A DNA stretch of 64,000 nt, taken from Sextonia rubra. Its lineage: Eukaryota > Streptophyta > Magnoliopsida > Laurales > Lauraceae. The stretch is from the NCBI GenBank assembly GCA_037013555.1, contig JASUAD010000006.1, forward strand, positions 36,898,001 to 36,962,000, given 5' to 3'. Below are positions 11,837 to 25,844 of this stretch, piece after piece. Position 1 is the first letter of the stretch. Every line of letters begins with the position of its first letter. The translations under genes were made by a program, and so were the position numbers. The notes below the pieces were generated by a model. The model saw only the letters and a program-made list of their open reading frames with translations, had not been told where the DNA came from and did not search any database.

Positions 11837-12227
11837 GCACGGAGTCATTTTCCTGCAACAGTTACAGTCATACAGAAAATGAACGAATCGACTAGAAACA
11901 GGAAGATAACAACAGAATGAGTTCAATAGGGCTGTCTAACACTGATACATACAGTAAAGAGCATGGAACAAACAATCAAAACACTACCAATCGGTGTTCA
12001 TACTACTTGTGCTTATACTTGCCTCACAGACGAAATCCACACACTCTACAGTCGTTGCTTTGGCTCAGTCCACTGGAAACACACACCAATCGGGCTCCTT
12101 TTCTTCCCTCCTCACAAGACAAACTGAGAAGGAAAAGAGAGAAAGAGAGCTGACGAGAGAGAGACGAGCAGAGAACGAGAGAGAGAGGCTGCTGTCGATC
12201 AAGAGAGAGAGAGTTGGTGAGATGAGA

Positions 12228-12235
12228 TATTTATA
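12228..12235 (-). promoter_or_regulatory. LTR 2 TATA box
   Basis: Same TATAAATA in the same setting as in LTR 1. Confidence 0.6.
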
Positions 12236-12582
12236 ACTTAAAATGAGTCCAAATTACATATAAGTCCAAACAGCTTACACAAATGTCAGTTTGAGTCAAA
12301 TGACGATCCAACAAGAGCAAACGAAATCATTCGGATCCAAGACAGTTACGAAGATCGACAAGCTCAACGAAATACACGCGCTGACGTCAAAATGACGCAA
12401 AACTGACAAGGTCAATCAAAAGCCAAAATTACGAAAAAGGGCTCCAATTAGCTAGACCAAGTCAACTCAACTCAAACGAGTTCTCTAAGATTCAAAACCA
12501 AAGAAAAACAAAAATCAAAACACACTTAACGGTAAAATCACACGCAATTACCCACTAATCCGGATCAACTCGGGTCGGAGTG

Positions 12583-13693
12583 TTACATCCTCCCCCACTT
12601 AGACATCATTCCGTCCTCGGAATGAACGCGTACCTGAGCAAAAAGGTAATGATACTGACGTGCCCTCTGATCTTCTAATTCCCACGTGGCTTCATCAGGT
12701 CCATGATGTTCCCAGAGTACCTTGACCCATCGAATAATCTTTGTACGCAAGAGCTGTTTTCTAATCCCAACAATACGAAGCGGCTGCTCAACGTATGACG
12801 CATTCGGTTGCATCTGAATATCATCGTAGCGAATCACATGCGTCGGTTCTCGAACATACTTGCGAAGCATTGACACATGAAAAACGTCATGTACCCCAGA
12901 AGACTCCACGAGAAGAATCAATCTGTACGCTAGATCGCTAATCCGGCTCTTGATCTCAAATGGACCCACATATCTTTGCGCTAACTTGCCCTTTTTGACC
13001 GAACCGTACCGTACCTTTCATCGGTGAGACCTTCAAAAATACCCAATCTCCAACCTGAAATGTTAATGTCCTTCTTCGCGTATCTGCATAGCTCTTCTGT
13101 TTCGATCGGGCAATCTTCAAATTGTCAAGGACCTTCTGAACTTTCTCTGTAGTCTCAGCAATGATCGTCGGTCCGTGAAAACTCCTTGTTCCAACTTCTT
13201 CCCAGCAAACAGGACTTCTACATTTCCGTCCATACAGAGCTTCATATGGTACCATTCCAATACTCTCGCGGAAACTATTATTATACACAAACTCACACAA
13301 CGAGAGATGCGGATCCCATTCTTTCTCACAATTCAGTACACTGGCCCGTAACATGTCTTCGAGCGTCTGAATAGTTCGTTCTGACTCTCCATCAGTCTGC
13401 GGGTGATACGTCGCACTGAAACTCAACTTCGTTTCCATGGCTTCCTGAAATGCTCTCCAAAATGAAGAAACAAAGCGGCTATCTCGATCAGACACAATCG
13501 ATACAGGCGTACCGTGTAGTCTCACGATCTCATCAACGAACTTCTTCGCCATCTCGGAAAATGTCATGCCTGACAAGGAATGTCTCCACATCTTCAACGC
13601 AAAAACAATGGCTGCCAACTCTAAAATCGTGCGTGGCATAGTTCTTCTCATGCTCATGCTCCCTGAAGCTAGTCTCAATCTCGCATGGTGCAA
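12583..13693 (-). pseudogene. RNase H/integrase/chromodomain relic, unit 2
   Basis: Same deletion join and both frameshifts as unit 1. It carries G at 12902, changing EFSGVHD to ESSGVHD. Confidence 0.9.
12588..12600 (-). other. Polypurine tract beside LTR 2
   Basis: Identical AAGTGGGGGAGGA against the LTR start. Confidence 0.88.
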
Positions 13694-15855
13694 CAGGTCT
13701 CGGAGCTAACTTGTCTTCTTGGCGAGAAAGATCGTACTCTGCATTGGCAAGACCTTCCGAGAAACTAAATCTTCGCGTCGGGAATTCCACGACCATCTAC
13801 TAGTCTGCAAGGCTGCCTTCTATGAGTGTCTGTCTAAAGAATCCACTCAACTTATCCGTTTGTCTGCGTGCACGAGCTGACAATTCATACTGACTGAAGG
13901 AGCAACGAGCAATTGCGAAGATAGGGGACAAAACCGCTTCTCCGCACTTCGAATAACGGAAGAAGGTCACGAACGCGGCTTCCAGCATGAACTGCTCCCC
14001 GAAGAAGCTGACATTTCTGATCAGAAAACTCAACTCAACATGTAAAGCCAGCAGGTATCCTCAATCCACAATCCACAACAGAACCCTTCTCACTCTGACG
14101 TTGTCTCGCCAAACTAGACTCCGACAGGAAACCCAACGTGACGCAACGCTTTATCACAACCAGAGCAGCAACCATTTACGCATTAGGCCACCAAATCACT
14201 AACTGATCATCCGTTCGCCCACTCCACCTAGAAAGTTGGCAAACTCTTGGCAAGCGAAGACATCACTCATCTGCCGAAGAACGAAACCTGGTGCTCACGT
14301 CACTTCCAGCTCACTAGCAAAAGTCCACGAAAAAGGAATTCCACTGACATGGTCCTCTCAAGAGCCAATATCATGAACAGATAGTAAAAGAACAGGAGCC
14401 AAGAGGCGAGGAAAACAATCCAACAAAACAGCCAGATAGGAAAAGCAAGGAATGAGTGCGTGATCCAAGGAAAAGAATCAAGAAAGAAAGTAAGGATTTC
14501 CACAGGGAAGGTACATGGATATAAGAGAAACAAAACGGTGATTCTCCACGAATGGTGACATCGACGGTCGACAACCAGCCAGAAAAAGACGTCCACAGAC
14601 AAGTAAGAGAGGAAAAGATTTACCTGCCAAACAGAACAAGCTGGAGAAAAGCTAGAAGAAGATCGAACAGTGGCAATGGTAAACAATGAAATGAAGATGG
14701 CATTCTAACATTCATACAATCATCAAAGGTTTCTGCAAGTCAGAGAATGGTCACGGGGAAAGTCGATGTGATGAAGGGTATCGAGAAGTCACATGAAAAA
14801 TAGCAAGGATGGCTGAACTCAGAAAAACTCGAAAAGGATTTACTGCAGCATAGGATGAATAGCACGTCAAAGATCCGTCTCCAACAACAAAGGAACAAGA
14901 TTCCACGAGAAGTATCTTAGGTGAAAAGCGAAGGTCGACAGATCAAGCAGTGACGTCAAAAGAAGTAACGTTCCACAAAACATCCAAATAATTTCGAGCA
15001 AGGAAACGAAGGGTAAGCGGAAAGAGAGAACAACTCTGACATCGGTCGCCTACTCACGTGCACGAACAGAAAAGAACTGGGTAGTAAACCAGACCCAATA
15101 CAAAACAATGGAGTAAACCCGAGAGGACTTATCAATGGTCACTAGCTAGTATACGGTATGACTCCACACCAATCGATGGAAAGCAAGAAGGATGAACAAA
15201 CAAGTGAGAGTGGAAAAAGAAAGAATCATCGGAAGTCCACCACTCGAAAGGTGACACTGCGCAACAACACAACAGCTCGACAACGGCAAGTCGATACAAC
15301 GTGAAGCCTAGGAGGAATCAACTGCCCCTTACCAACACAATAACAATTGGGAACTACAGGCTCTCCTCAAGGGCAACAGCTAAGCCAACTTAGCCATTTC
15401 TCATAGGTACAACGAAACCAGGGTGGAGATACAACAGAACCAGAGATGCCCCATACTGATCCATGGGACTCGAACGAAGTGGAGAGGAACAAACTCCCCC
15501 ACTTAAGAACGGATCAGACTCCTTACACCAATTGGCTGTGACTACACTTCCCAAACAAGATCACACGACAGGGGACTACCCGATCTCACGAGTAACCTCA
15601 AACCAGGTAAGGGAAACTAACATCTCGACATCTACAGAGAATGAGAGCAAGAGACAATGCAAGAAAGGCACTAAGAGTAGAATTACAAAGTCAAGGGTTT
15701 GTACAACACAATACTCCTACGAACTAACACAAAACTCAAAATGGAAGATCTCTCCAACATCTACCCTACTAACTACCACAAAAGCAAAAGAAGGAGACCC
15801 AAAACACCAGAGAACATGGATAGCCAGTCCTTCGAGCACGAGAAAAGAGTCGCCT

Positions 15856-16284
15856 CTAATAGGGTGCGATGAAGGCATGGGGTCCTCGATGCAGCACATA
15901 CCAAACAACTACTCCCTGGAGCATATTGACGTACTCATCTCGCTGCGCGAGCAAAGCTTCTACACAAGCGTGGAAATACACCTCGAAAATCACGTAATCG
16001 CTGTCTGTCCAGAACGTATAGGGATAGCCAAAGTGCGTCCTGAGGATCTCTCGTACTCTAAATGCATACAGCAGGAGTTGTCGTCGTCTGCACACAATCG
16101 TATAAGCGTCTGGGAGAAGGTGCCTGATGCTCTCTTCTAACGTGTACCGGTCTCGGGACAGTTCCGCTTCTTGCAATAGATCCACCAATGCCGTCGTCCG
16201 AACAACAAAAGGAATGCCTCTGAGGTGCCCTAACTCCCAACGGAGAACATCGATGTAGGGCTCCCGAAAATCGTCCGCTGCCAT
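15856..16284 (-). CDS. Unrecognised 142-aa ORF in gag position, unit 2
   Basis: Same product with one difference: A-to-C at 16147 (plus strand) changes SRDLYTL to SRDRYTL. Confidence 0.35.
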   Translation of the reverse strand: MAADDFREPYIDVLRWELGHLRGIPFVVRTTALVDLLQEAELSRDRYTLEESIRHLLPDAYTIVCRRRQLLLYAFRVREILRTHFGYPYTFWTDSDYVIFEVYFHACVEALLAQRDEYVNMLQGVVVWYVLHRGPHAFIAPY

Positions 16285-16503
16285 GAGCTATACCACTAGG
16301 GCACAATGCGCTACACGAGGTTACGGCCGGACAGTCTCCAACAAATACTGATTGGACACCTGCGAAAGAACACCTGTGAATAGACTAGAATAACACATAC
16401 CGACCAACCCTACCAACCAATTGGCACTGAAGACCAACTGTTAGCATCACGTTTACTCACCACGTGCCTACATGCCTACATGCTGACTAACTAGAGCAAC
16501 AAT

Positions 16504-16515
16504 GCTCTGATACCA
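16504..16515 (-). other. Primer binding site, unit 3
   Basis: Identical TGGTATCAGAGC next to LTR 3. Confidence 0.9.
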
Positions 16516-18121
16516 TACAATACGTATGTCACAACCCGAGCCCCAGGAGATCGGGGGTTAGAAAAAGCCTAACCAGCGACACACGCACTCCCGTGCATAT
16601 GCACTTAGACCCAGTCTAGATGCACACGCACAAGGAAAACACACGTGCAAACATGTATGCGGAAGCTACAGATATCAACAAGAGACACAAAGCACACAAG
16701 AACAAATGACATAATGTCCAAAAGCTGATACAAAAGTCTGAACATACACACGGAATCCAAACACACGGTATCTAATCACAAGGTATAGAACATGAGTACA
16801 ATCCATGACAAAGGACATGAAAGGAAAACAATATGCATGCATGCAGAGAACAGTCGCGCTCTGATGGAGGGATAACACCCACTCCACGAACCTGAAGAGA
16901 CAGCTGGAGTCTCCCAAGCAAACTGACAACTGACAAGAACACGGTAGATGGTACCTGAGCCTGCAACACCAATAACAACACATAAGTACAACGACTTAGC
17001 AAAATATAAGCCACAAGAACATAACACGAATTGTGTCTAACACTGAGCAATAGTCATAATGCAAGATCTTAGAAAGCATGTTCGTATACTAAGCAATCGT
17101 GCAAATGAATAGGCATGCTGTCAGGATCATAAACAGATAACAATCAAAGTGGCTACTACATAGGCCATTTTCTCCCTTTCGAGAGCAGTCAGAATGAGAA
17201 CACCAGCGACCGGGCCAGGGTACGCATGGGTCTCTAGTTCCCGGGGTCCGGAGTCCCAGGACGGATCACTCTGCAGAGGCAAACACATAAACTAAACCAA
17301 AGTTAACCCCGTCGGGTATCCTAAGGCTGAGGCTCAGTAGTGCCAAGACCAATCACAATCAAACCAGATGATGCACCTCAATCAATCAATCATATCATAT
17401 CACATACCACATACAGATCTCACATATCACGCTGAACAAACAATAGGAAGTGCATCACACATACTGATACTGATACTGATACTGACTGATACCGAATGCA
17501 ATACTGAATACTGACTGATACTGAATGCAATACGAGAAGCACTGACAATGGAATACCAATAACACATAATCACTGATGCAAGTACTCAAGTACGCAAGTA
17601 CTATTAACAATAAGCACTGATGCAAGTACTCCAGTGGAGCAACAGTAAAACACAATACACAATAATAGAATGGTCCCGCCCGGGCTTCGCTCTGGGGTTG
17701 CTGCATTTCCCACAGAATCGAGAGGTCCAGCGCAGAACACATAAGAGGGCATAACCGAAATCAATATGCTGTACAAATCAAACAAATCAAGTACTTATAC
17801 GAATCAAGGATCAATTACAAGCCAATCCTACACTAATTATCCAGTGTTTCTAACCGTGCATGTTGATGTAGTTTTAAGTTATCCGATGCACCATTGTCTA
17901 GTGTTGCAGTGTCTCTGGAATGTGCACCGAAGTCCCTTAAACCAACACCCATGGGGAGGTGCTAAACAACTGGATAACAAGCATGAATGATTCACAGCCC
18001 TCGAGATCATTCATGTCATTCAAACATTCCCTTGGGCAAGTTCAGGTTAGCTACATTCTAACATGAAAGTCATACCGGTCTCTTGCTTAAGCCTAGTCCT
18101 TTTCATTCAATTCTCAGGGTC

Positions 18122-18467
18122 TCACGGTGTAGCCGTAGGTGACCTTACGGCTTAGCCGAGGCATCTTACGGCTTAGCCGTAATATGCACTGCGGCTGAGC
18201 CGAGGCTCCCCAAAATGTCCATCCGGATTTACGGCTCAACCGTATTTTGATCTACGGCTCAGCCGTATCCTGGTCCACGGCTTAGCCGTAAGACAATGTA
18301 CGGCTTAGATCAGGCTGGGCCGTAGAAGAATGGCAATTTGCCAACTCTCAGTTATTTTCAGATAACAGTCTGTACTGTTCTACGGTTTGGTTTACGGTTG
18401 GGTCTCGGCTTAGCCGTAAGCCATTTTACGGCTTAGCCGTAGCACATTTCACGGTGTAGCCGTGAGT
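18122..18467. repeat. Palindrome block in LTR 3
   Basis: Copy of the ACGGCT-n-AGCCGT block with no difference seen. Confidence 0.85.
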
Positions 18468-18858
18468 GCACGGAGTCATTTTCCTGCAACAGTTACAGTC
18501 ATACAGAAAATGAACGAATCGACTAGAAACAGGAAGATAACAACAGAATGAGTTCAATAGGGCTGTCTAACACTGATACATACAGTAAAGAGCATGGAAC
18601 AAACAATCAAAACACTACCAATCGGTGTTCATACTACTTGTGCTTATACTTGCCTCACAGACGAAATCCACACACTCTACAGTCGTTGCTTTGGCTCAGT
18701 CCACTGGAAACACACACCAATCGGGCTCCTTTTCTTCCCTCCTCACAAGACAAACTGAGAAGGAAAAGAGAGAAAGAGAGCTGACGAGAGAGAGACGAGC
18801 AGAGAACGAGAGAGAGAGGCTGCTGTCGATCAAGAGAGAGAGAGTTGGTGAGATGAGA

Positions 18859-18866
18859 TATTTATA
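18859..18866 (-). promoter_or_regulatory. LTR 3 TATA box
   Basis: Same TATAAATA in the same setting as in LTR 1. Confidence 0.6.
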
Positions 18867-19213
18867 ACTTAAAATGAGTCCAAATTACATATAAGTCCAA
18901 ACAGCTTACACAAATGTCAGTTTGAGTCAAATGACGATCCAACAAGAGCAAACGAAATCATTCGGATCCAAGACAGTTACGAAGATCGACAAGCTCAACG
19001 AAATACACGCGCTGACGTCAAAATGACGCAAAACTGACAAGGTCAATCAAAAGCCAAAATTACGAAAAAGGGCTCCAATTAGCTAGACCAAGTCAACTCA
19101 ACTCAAACGAGTTCTCTAAGATTCAAAACCAAAGAAAAACAAAAATCAAAACACACTTAACGGTAAAATCACACGCAATTACCCACTAATCCGGATCAAC
19201 TCGGGTCGGAGTG

Positions 19214-20324
19214 TTACATCCTCCCCCACTTAGACATCATTCCGTCCTCGGAATGAACGCGTACCTGAGCAAAAAGGTAATGATACTGACGTGCCCTCTG
19301 ATCTTCTAATTCCCACGTGGCTTCATCAGGTCCATGATGTTCCCAGAGTACCTTGACCCATCGAATAATCTTTGTACGCAAGAGCTGTTTTCTAATCCCA
19401 ACAATACGAAGCGGCTGCTCAACGTATGACGCATTCGGTTGCATCTGAATATCATCGTAGCGAATCACATGCGTCGGTTCTCGAACATACTTGCGAAGCA
19501 TTGACACATGAAAAACGTCATGTACCCCAGAAAACTCCACGAGAAGAATCAATCTGTACGCTAGATCGCTAATCCGGCTCTTGATCTCAAATGGACCCAC
19601 ATATCTTTGCGCTAACTTGCCCTTTTTGACCGAACCGTACCGTACCTTTCATCGGTGAGACCTTCAAAAATACCCAATCTCCAACCTGAAATGTTAATGT
19701 CCTTCTTCGCGTATCTGCATAGCTCTTCTGTTTCGATCGGGCAATCTTCAAATTGTCAAGGACCTTCTGAACTTTCTCTGTAGTCTCAGCAATGATCGTC
19801 GGTCCGTGAAAACTCCTTGTTCCAACTTCTTCCCAGCAAACAGGACTTCTACATTTCCGTCCATACAGAGCTTCATATGGTACCATTCCAATACTCTCGC
19901 GGAAACTATTATTATACACAAACTCACACAACGAGAGATGCGGATCCCATTCTTTCTCACAATTCAGTACACTGGCCCGTAACATGTCTTCGAGCGTCTG
20001 AATAGTTCGTTCTGACTCTCCATCAGTCTGCGGGTGATACGTCGCACTGAAACTCAACTTCGTTTCCATGGCTTCCTGAAATGCTCTCCAAAATGAAGAA
20101 ACAAAGCGGCTATCTCGATCAGACACAATCGATACAGGCGTACCGTGTAGTCTCACGATCTCATCAACGAACTTCTTCGCCATCTCGGAAAATGTCATGC
20201 CTGACAAGGAATGTCTCCACATCTTCAACGCAAAAACAATGGCTGCCAACTCTAAAATCGTGCGTGGCATAGTTCTTCTCATGCTCATGCTCCCTGAAGC
20301 TAGTCTCAATCTCGCATGGTGCAA
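19214..20324 (-). pseudogene. RNase H/integrase/chromodomain relic, unit 3
   Basis: Same lesions as unit 1. It carries A at 19533 (Phe), as in unit 1. Confidence 0.9.
19219..19231 (-). other. Polypurine tract beside LTR 3
   Basis: Identical AAGTGGGGGAGGA against the LTR start. Confidence 0.88.
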
Positions 20325-22486
20325 CAGGTCTCGGAGCTAACTTGTCTTCTTGGCGAGAAAGATCGTACTCTGCATTGGCAAGACCTTCCGAGAAACTAAA
20401 TCTTCGCGTCGGGAATTCCACGACCATCTACTAGTCTGCAAGGCTGCCTTCTATGAGTGTCTGTCTAAAGAATCCACTCAACTTATCCGTTTGTCTGCGT
20501 GCACGAGCTGACAATTCATACTGACTGAAGGAGCAACGAGCAATTGCGAAGATAGGGGACAAAACCGCTTCTCCGCACTTCGAATAACGGAAGAAGGTCA
20601 CGAACGCGGCTTCCAGCATGAACTGCTCCCCGAAGAAGCTGACATTTCTGATCAGAAAACTCAACTCAACATGTAAAGCCAGCAGGTATCCTCAATCCAC
20701 AATCCACAACAGAACCCTTCTCACTCTGACGTTGTCTCGCCAAACTAGACTCCGACAGGAAACCCAACGTGACGCAACGCTTTATCACAACCAGAGCAGC
20801 AACCATTTACGCATTAGGCCACCAAATCACTAACTGATCATCCGTTCGCCCACTCCACCTAGAAAGTTGGCAAACTCTTGGCAAGCGAAGACATCACTCA
20901 TCTGCCGAAGAACGAAACCTGGTGCTCACGTCACTTCCAGCTCACTAGCAAAAGTCCACGAAAAAGGAATTCCACTGACATGGTCCTCTCAAGAGCCGAT
21001 ATCATGAACAGATAGTAAAAGAACAGGAGCCAAGAGGCGAGGAAAACAATCCAACAAAACAGCCAGATAGGAAAAGCAAGGAATGAGTGCGTGATCCAAG
21101 GAAAAGAATCAAGAAAGAAAGTAAGGATTTCCACAGGGAAGGTACATGGATATAAGAGAAACAAAACGGTGATTCTCCACGAATGGTGACATCGACGGTC
21201 GACAACCAGCCAGAAAAAGACGTCCACAGACAAGTAAGAGAGGAAAAGATTTACCTGCCAAACAGAACAAGCTGGAGAAAAGCTAGAAGAAGATCGAACA
21301 GTGGCAATGGTAAACAATGAAATGAAGATGGCATTCTAACATTCATACAATCATCAAAGGTTTCTGCAAGTCAGAGAATGGTCACGGGGAAAGTCGATGT
21401 GATGAAGGGTATCGAGAAGTCACATGAAAAATAGCAAGGATGGCTGAACTCAGAAAAACTCGAAAAGGATTTACTGCAGCATAGGATGAATAGCACGTCA
21501 AAGATCCGTCTCCAACAACAAAGGAACAAGATTCCACGAGAAGTATCTTAGGTGAAAAGCGAAGGTCGACAGATCAAGCAGTGACGTCAAAAGAAGTAAC
21601 GTTCCACAAAACATCCAAATAATTTCGAGCAAGGAAACGAAGGGTAAGCGGAAAGAGAGAACAACTCTGACATCGGTCGCCTACTCACGTGCACGAACAG
21701 AAAAGAACTGGGTAGTAAACCAGACCCAATACAAAACAATGGAGTAAACCCGAGAGGACTTATCAATGGTCACTAGCTAGTATACGGTATGACTCCACAC
21801 CAATCGATGGAAAGCAAGAAGGATGAACAAACAAGTGAGAGTGGAAAAAGAAAGAATCATCGGAAGTCCACCACTCGAAAGGTGACACTGCGCAACAACA
21901 CAACAGCTCGACAACGGCAAGTCGATACAACGTGAAGCCTAGGAGGAATCAACTGCCCCTTACCAACACAATAACAATTGGGAACTACAGGCTCTCCTCA
22001 AGGGCAACAGCTAAGCCAACTTAGCCATTTCTCATAGGTACAACGAAACCAGGGTGGAGATACAACAGAACCAGAGATGCCCCATACTGATCCATGGGAC
22101 TCGAACGAAGTGGAGAGGAACAAACTCCCCCACTTAAGAACGGATCAGACTCCTTACACCAATTGGCTGTGACTACACTTCCCAAACAAGATCACACGAC
22201 AGGGGACTACCCGATCTCACGAGTAACCTCAAACCAGGTAAGGGAAACTAACATCTCGACATCTACAGAGAATGAGAGCAAGAGACAATGCAAGAAAGGC
22301 ACTAAGAGTAGAATTACAAAGTCAAGGGTTTGTACAACACAATACTCCTACGAACTAACACAAAACTCAAAATGGAAGATCTCTCCAACATCTACCCTAC
22401 TAACTACCACAAAAGCAAAAGAAGGAGACCCAAAACACCAGAGAACATGGATAGCCAGTCCTTCGAGCACGAGAAAAGAGTCGCCT

Positions 22487-22915
22487 CTAATAGGGTGCGA
22501 TGAAGGCATGGGGTCCTCGATGCAGCACATACCAAACAACTACTCCCTGGAGCATATTGACGTACTCATCTCGCTGCGCGAGCAAAGCTTCTACACAAGC
22601 GTGGAAATACACCTCGAAAATCACGTAATCGCTGTCTGTCCAGAACGTATAGGGATAGCCAAAGTGCGTCCTGAGGATCTCTCGTACTCTAAATGCATAC
22701 AGCAGGAGTTGTCGTCGTCTGCACACAATCGTATAAGCGTCTGGGAGAAGGTGCCTGATGCTCTCTTCTAACGTGTACAGGTCTCGGGACAGTTCCGCTT
22801 CTTGCAATAGATCCACCAATGCCGTCGTCCGAACAACAAAAGGAATGCCTCTGAGGTGCCCTAACTCCCAACGGAGAACATCGATGTAGGGCTCCCGAAA
22901 ATCGTCCGCTGCCAT
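22487..22915 (-). CDS. Unrecognised 142-aa ORF in gag position, unit 3
   Basis: Same product as in unit 1. Confidence 0.35.
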   Translation of the reverse strand: MAADDFREPYIDVLRWELGHLRGIPFVVRTTALVDLLQEAELSRDLYTLEESIRHLLPDAYTIVCRRRQLLLYAFRVREILRTHFGYPYTFWTDSDYVIFEVYFHACVEALLAQRDEYVNMLQGVVVWYVLHRGPHAFIAPY

Positions 22916-23134
22916 GAGCTATACCACTAGGGCACAATGCGCTACACGAGGTTACGGCCGGACAGTCTCCAACAAATACTGATTGGACACCTGCGAAAGA
23001 ACACCTGTGAATAGACTAGAATAACACATACCGACCAACCCTACCAACCAATTGGCACTGAAGACCAACTGTTAGCATCACGTTTACTCACCACGTGCCT
23101 ACATGCCTACATGCTGACTAACTAGAGCAACAAT

Positions 23135-23146
23135 GCTCTGATACCA
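23135..23146 (-). other. Primer binding site, unit 4
   Basis: Identical TGGTATCAGAGC next to LTR 4. Confidence 0.9.
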
Positions 23147-24752
23147 TACAATACGTATGTCACAACCCGAGCCCCAGGAGATCGGGGGTTAGAAAAAGCC
23201 TAACCAGCGACACACGCACTCCCGTGCATATGCACTTAGACCCAGTCTAGATGCACACGCACAAGGAAAACACACGTGCAAACATGTATGCGGAAGCTAC
23301 AGATATCAACAAGAGACACAAAGCACACAAGAACAAATGACATAATGTCCAAAAGCTGATACAAAAGTCTGAACATACACACGGAATCCAAACACACGGT
23401 ATCTAATCACAAGGTATAGAACATGAGTACAATCCATGACAAAGGACATGAAAGGAAAACAATATGCATGCATGCAGAGAACAGTCGCGCTCTGATGGAG
23501 GGATAACACCCACTCCACGAACCTGAAGAGACAGCTGGAGTCTCCCAAGCAAACTGACAACTGACAAGAACACGGTAGATGGTACCTGAGCCTGCAACAC
23601 CAATAACAACACATAAGTACAACGACTTAGCAAAATATAAGCCACAAGAACATAACACGAATTGTGTCTAACACTGAGCAATAGTCATAATGCAAGATCT
23701 TAGAAAGCATGTTCGTATACTAAGCAATCGTGCAAATGAATAGGCATGCTGTCAGGATCATAAACAGATAACAATCAAAGTGGCTACTACATAGGCCATT
23801 TTCTCCCTTTCGAGAGCAGTCAGAATGAGAACACCAGCGACCGGGCCAGGGTACGCATGGGTCTCTAGTTCCCGGGGTCCGGAGTCCCAGGACGGATCAC
23901 TCTGCAGAGGCAAACACATAAACTAAACCAAAGTTAACCCCGTCGGGTATCCTAAGGCTGAGGCTCAGTAGTGCCAAGACCAATCACAATCAAACCAGAT
24001 GATGCACCTCAATCAATCAATCATATCATATCACATACCACATACAGATCTCACATATCACGCTGAACAAACAATAGGAAGTGCATCACACATACTGATA
24101 CTGATACTGATACTGACTGATACCGAATGCAATACTGAATACTGACTGATACTGAATGCAATACGAGAAGCACTGACAATGGAATACCAATAACACATAA
24201 TCACTGATGCAAGTACTCAAGTACGCAAGTACTATTAACAATAAGCACTGATGCAAGTACTCCAGTGGAGCAACAGTAAAACACAATACACAATAATAGA
24301 ATGGTCCCGCCCGGGCTTCGCTCTGGGGTTGCTGCATTTCCCACAGAATCGAGAGGTCCAGCGCAGAACACATAAGAGGGCATAACCGAAATCAATATGC
24401 TGTACAAATCAAACAAATCAAGTACTTATACGAATCAAGGATCAATTACAAGCCAATCCTACACTAATTATCCAGTGTTTCTAACCGTGCATGTTGATGT
24501 AGTTTTAAGTTATCCGATGCACCATTGTCTAGTGTTGCAGTGTCTCTGGAATGTGCACCGAAGTCCCTTAAACCAACACCCATGGGGAGGTGCTAAACAA
24601 CTGGATAACAAGCATGAATGATTCACAGCCCTCGAGATCATTCATGTCATTCAAACATTCCCTTGGGCAAGTTCAGGTTAGCTACATTCTAACATGAAAG
24701 TCATACCGGTCTCTTGCTTAAGCCTAGTCCTTTTCATTCAATTCTCAGGGTC

Positions 24753-25098
24753 TCACGGTGTAGCCGTAGGTGACCTTACGGCTTAGCCGAGGCATCTTAC
24801 GGCTTAGCCGTAATATGCACTGCGGCTGAGCCGAGGCTCCCCAAAATGTCCATCCGGATTTACGGCTCAACCGTATTTTGATCTACGGCTCAGCCGTATC
24901 CTGGTCCACGGCTTAGCCGTAAGACAATGTACGGCTTAGATCAGGCTGGGCCGTAGAAGAATGGCAATTTGCCAACTCTCAGTTATTTTCAGATAACAGT
25001 CTGTACTGTTCTACGGTTTGGTTTACGGTTGGGTCTCGGCTTAGCCGTAAGCCATTTTACGGCTTAGCCGTAGCACATTTCACGGTGTAGCCGTGAGT
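24753..25098. repeat. Palindrome block in LTR 4
   Basis: Copy of the ACGGCT-n-AGCCGT block with no difference seen. Confidence 0.85.
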
Positions 25099-25489
25099 GC
25101 ACGGAGTCATTTTCCTGCAACAGTTACAGTCATACAGAAAATGAACGAATCGACTAGAAACAGGAAGATAACAACAGAATGAGTTCAATAGGGCTGTCTA
25201 ACACTGATACATACAGTAAAGAGCATGGAACAAACAATCAAAACACTACCAATCGGTGTTCATACTACTTGTGCTTATACTTGCCTCACAGACGAAATCC
25301 ACACACTCTACAGTCGTTGCTTTGGCTCAGTCCACTGGAAACACACACCAATCGGGCTCCTTTTCTTCCCTCCTCACAAGACAAACTGAGAAGGAAAAGA
25401 GAGAAAGAGAGCTGACGAGAGAGAGACGAGCAGAGAACGAGAGAGAGAGGCTGCTGTCGATCAAGAGAGAGAGAGTTGGTGAGATGAGA

Positions 25490-25497
25490 TATTTATA
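25490..25497 (-). promoter_or_regulatory. LTR 4 TATA box
   Basis: Same TATAAATA in the same setting as in LTR 1. Confidence 0.6.
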
Positions 25498-25844
25498 ACT
25501 TAAAATGAGTCCAAATTACATATAAGTCCAAACAGCTTACACAAATGTCAGTTTGAGTCAAATGACGATCCAACAAGAGCAAACGAAATCATTCGGATCC
25601 AAGACAGTTACGAAGATCGACAAGCTCAACGAAATACACGCGCTGACGTCAAAATGACGCAAAACTGACAAGGTCAATCAAAAGCCAAAATTACGAAAAA
25701 GGGCTCCAATTAGCTAGACCAAGTCAACTCAACTCAAACGAGTTCTCTAAGATTCAAAACCAAAGAAAAACAAAAATCAAAACACACTTAACGGTAAAAT
25801 CACACGCAATTACCCACTAATCCGGATCAACTCGGGTCGGAGTG

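Larger units (their letters stand above)
9896..12587 (-). repeat. LTR 2 of the array (2692 bp)
   Basis: Same termini and internal structure as LTR 1 and the same base (G, at 11430) at the variable site. I saw no other difference from LTR 1. Confidence 0.93.
16527..19218 (-). repeat. LTR 3 of the array (2692 bp)
   Basis: Same length and termini as LTR 1. It carries A at 18061 where LTRs 1 and 2 have G. Confidence 0.93.
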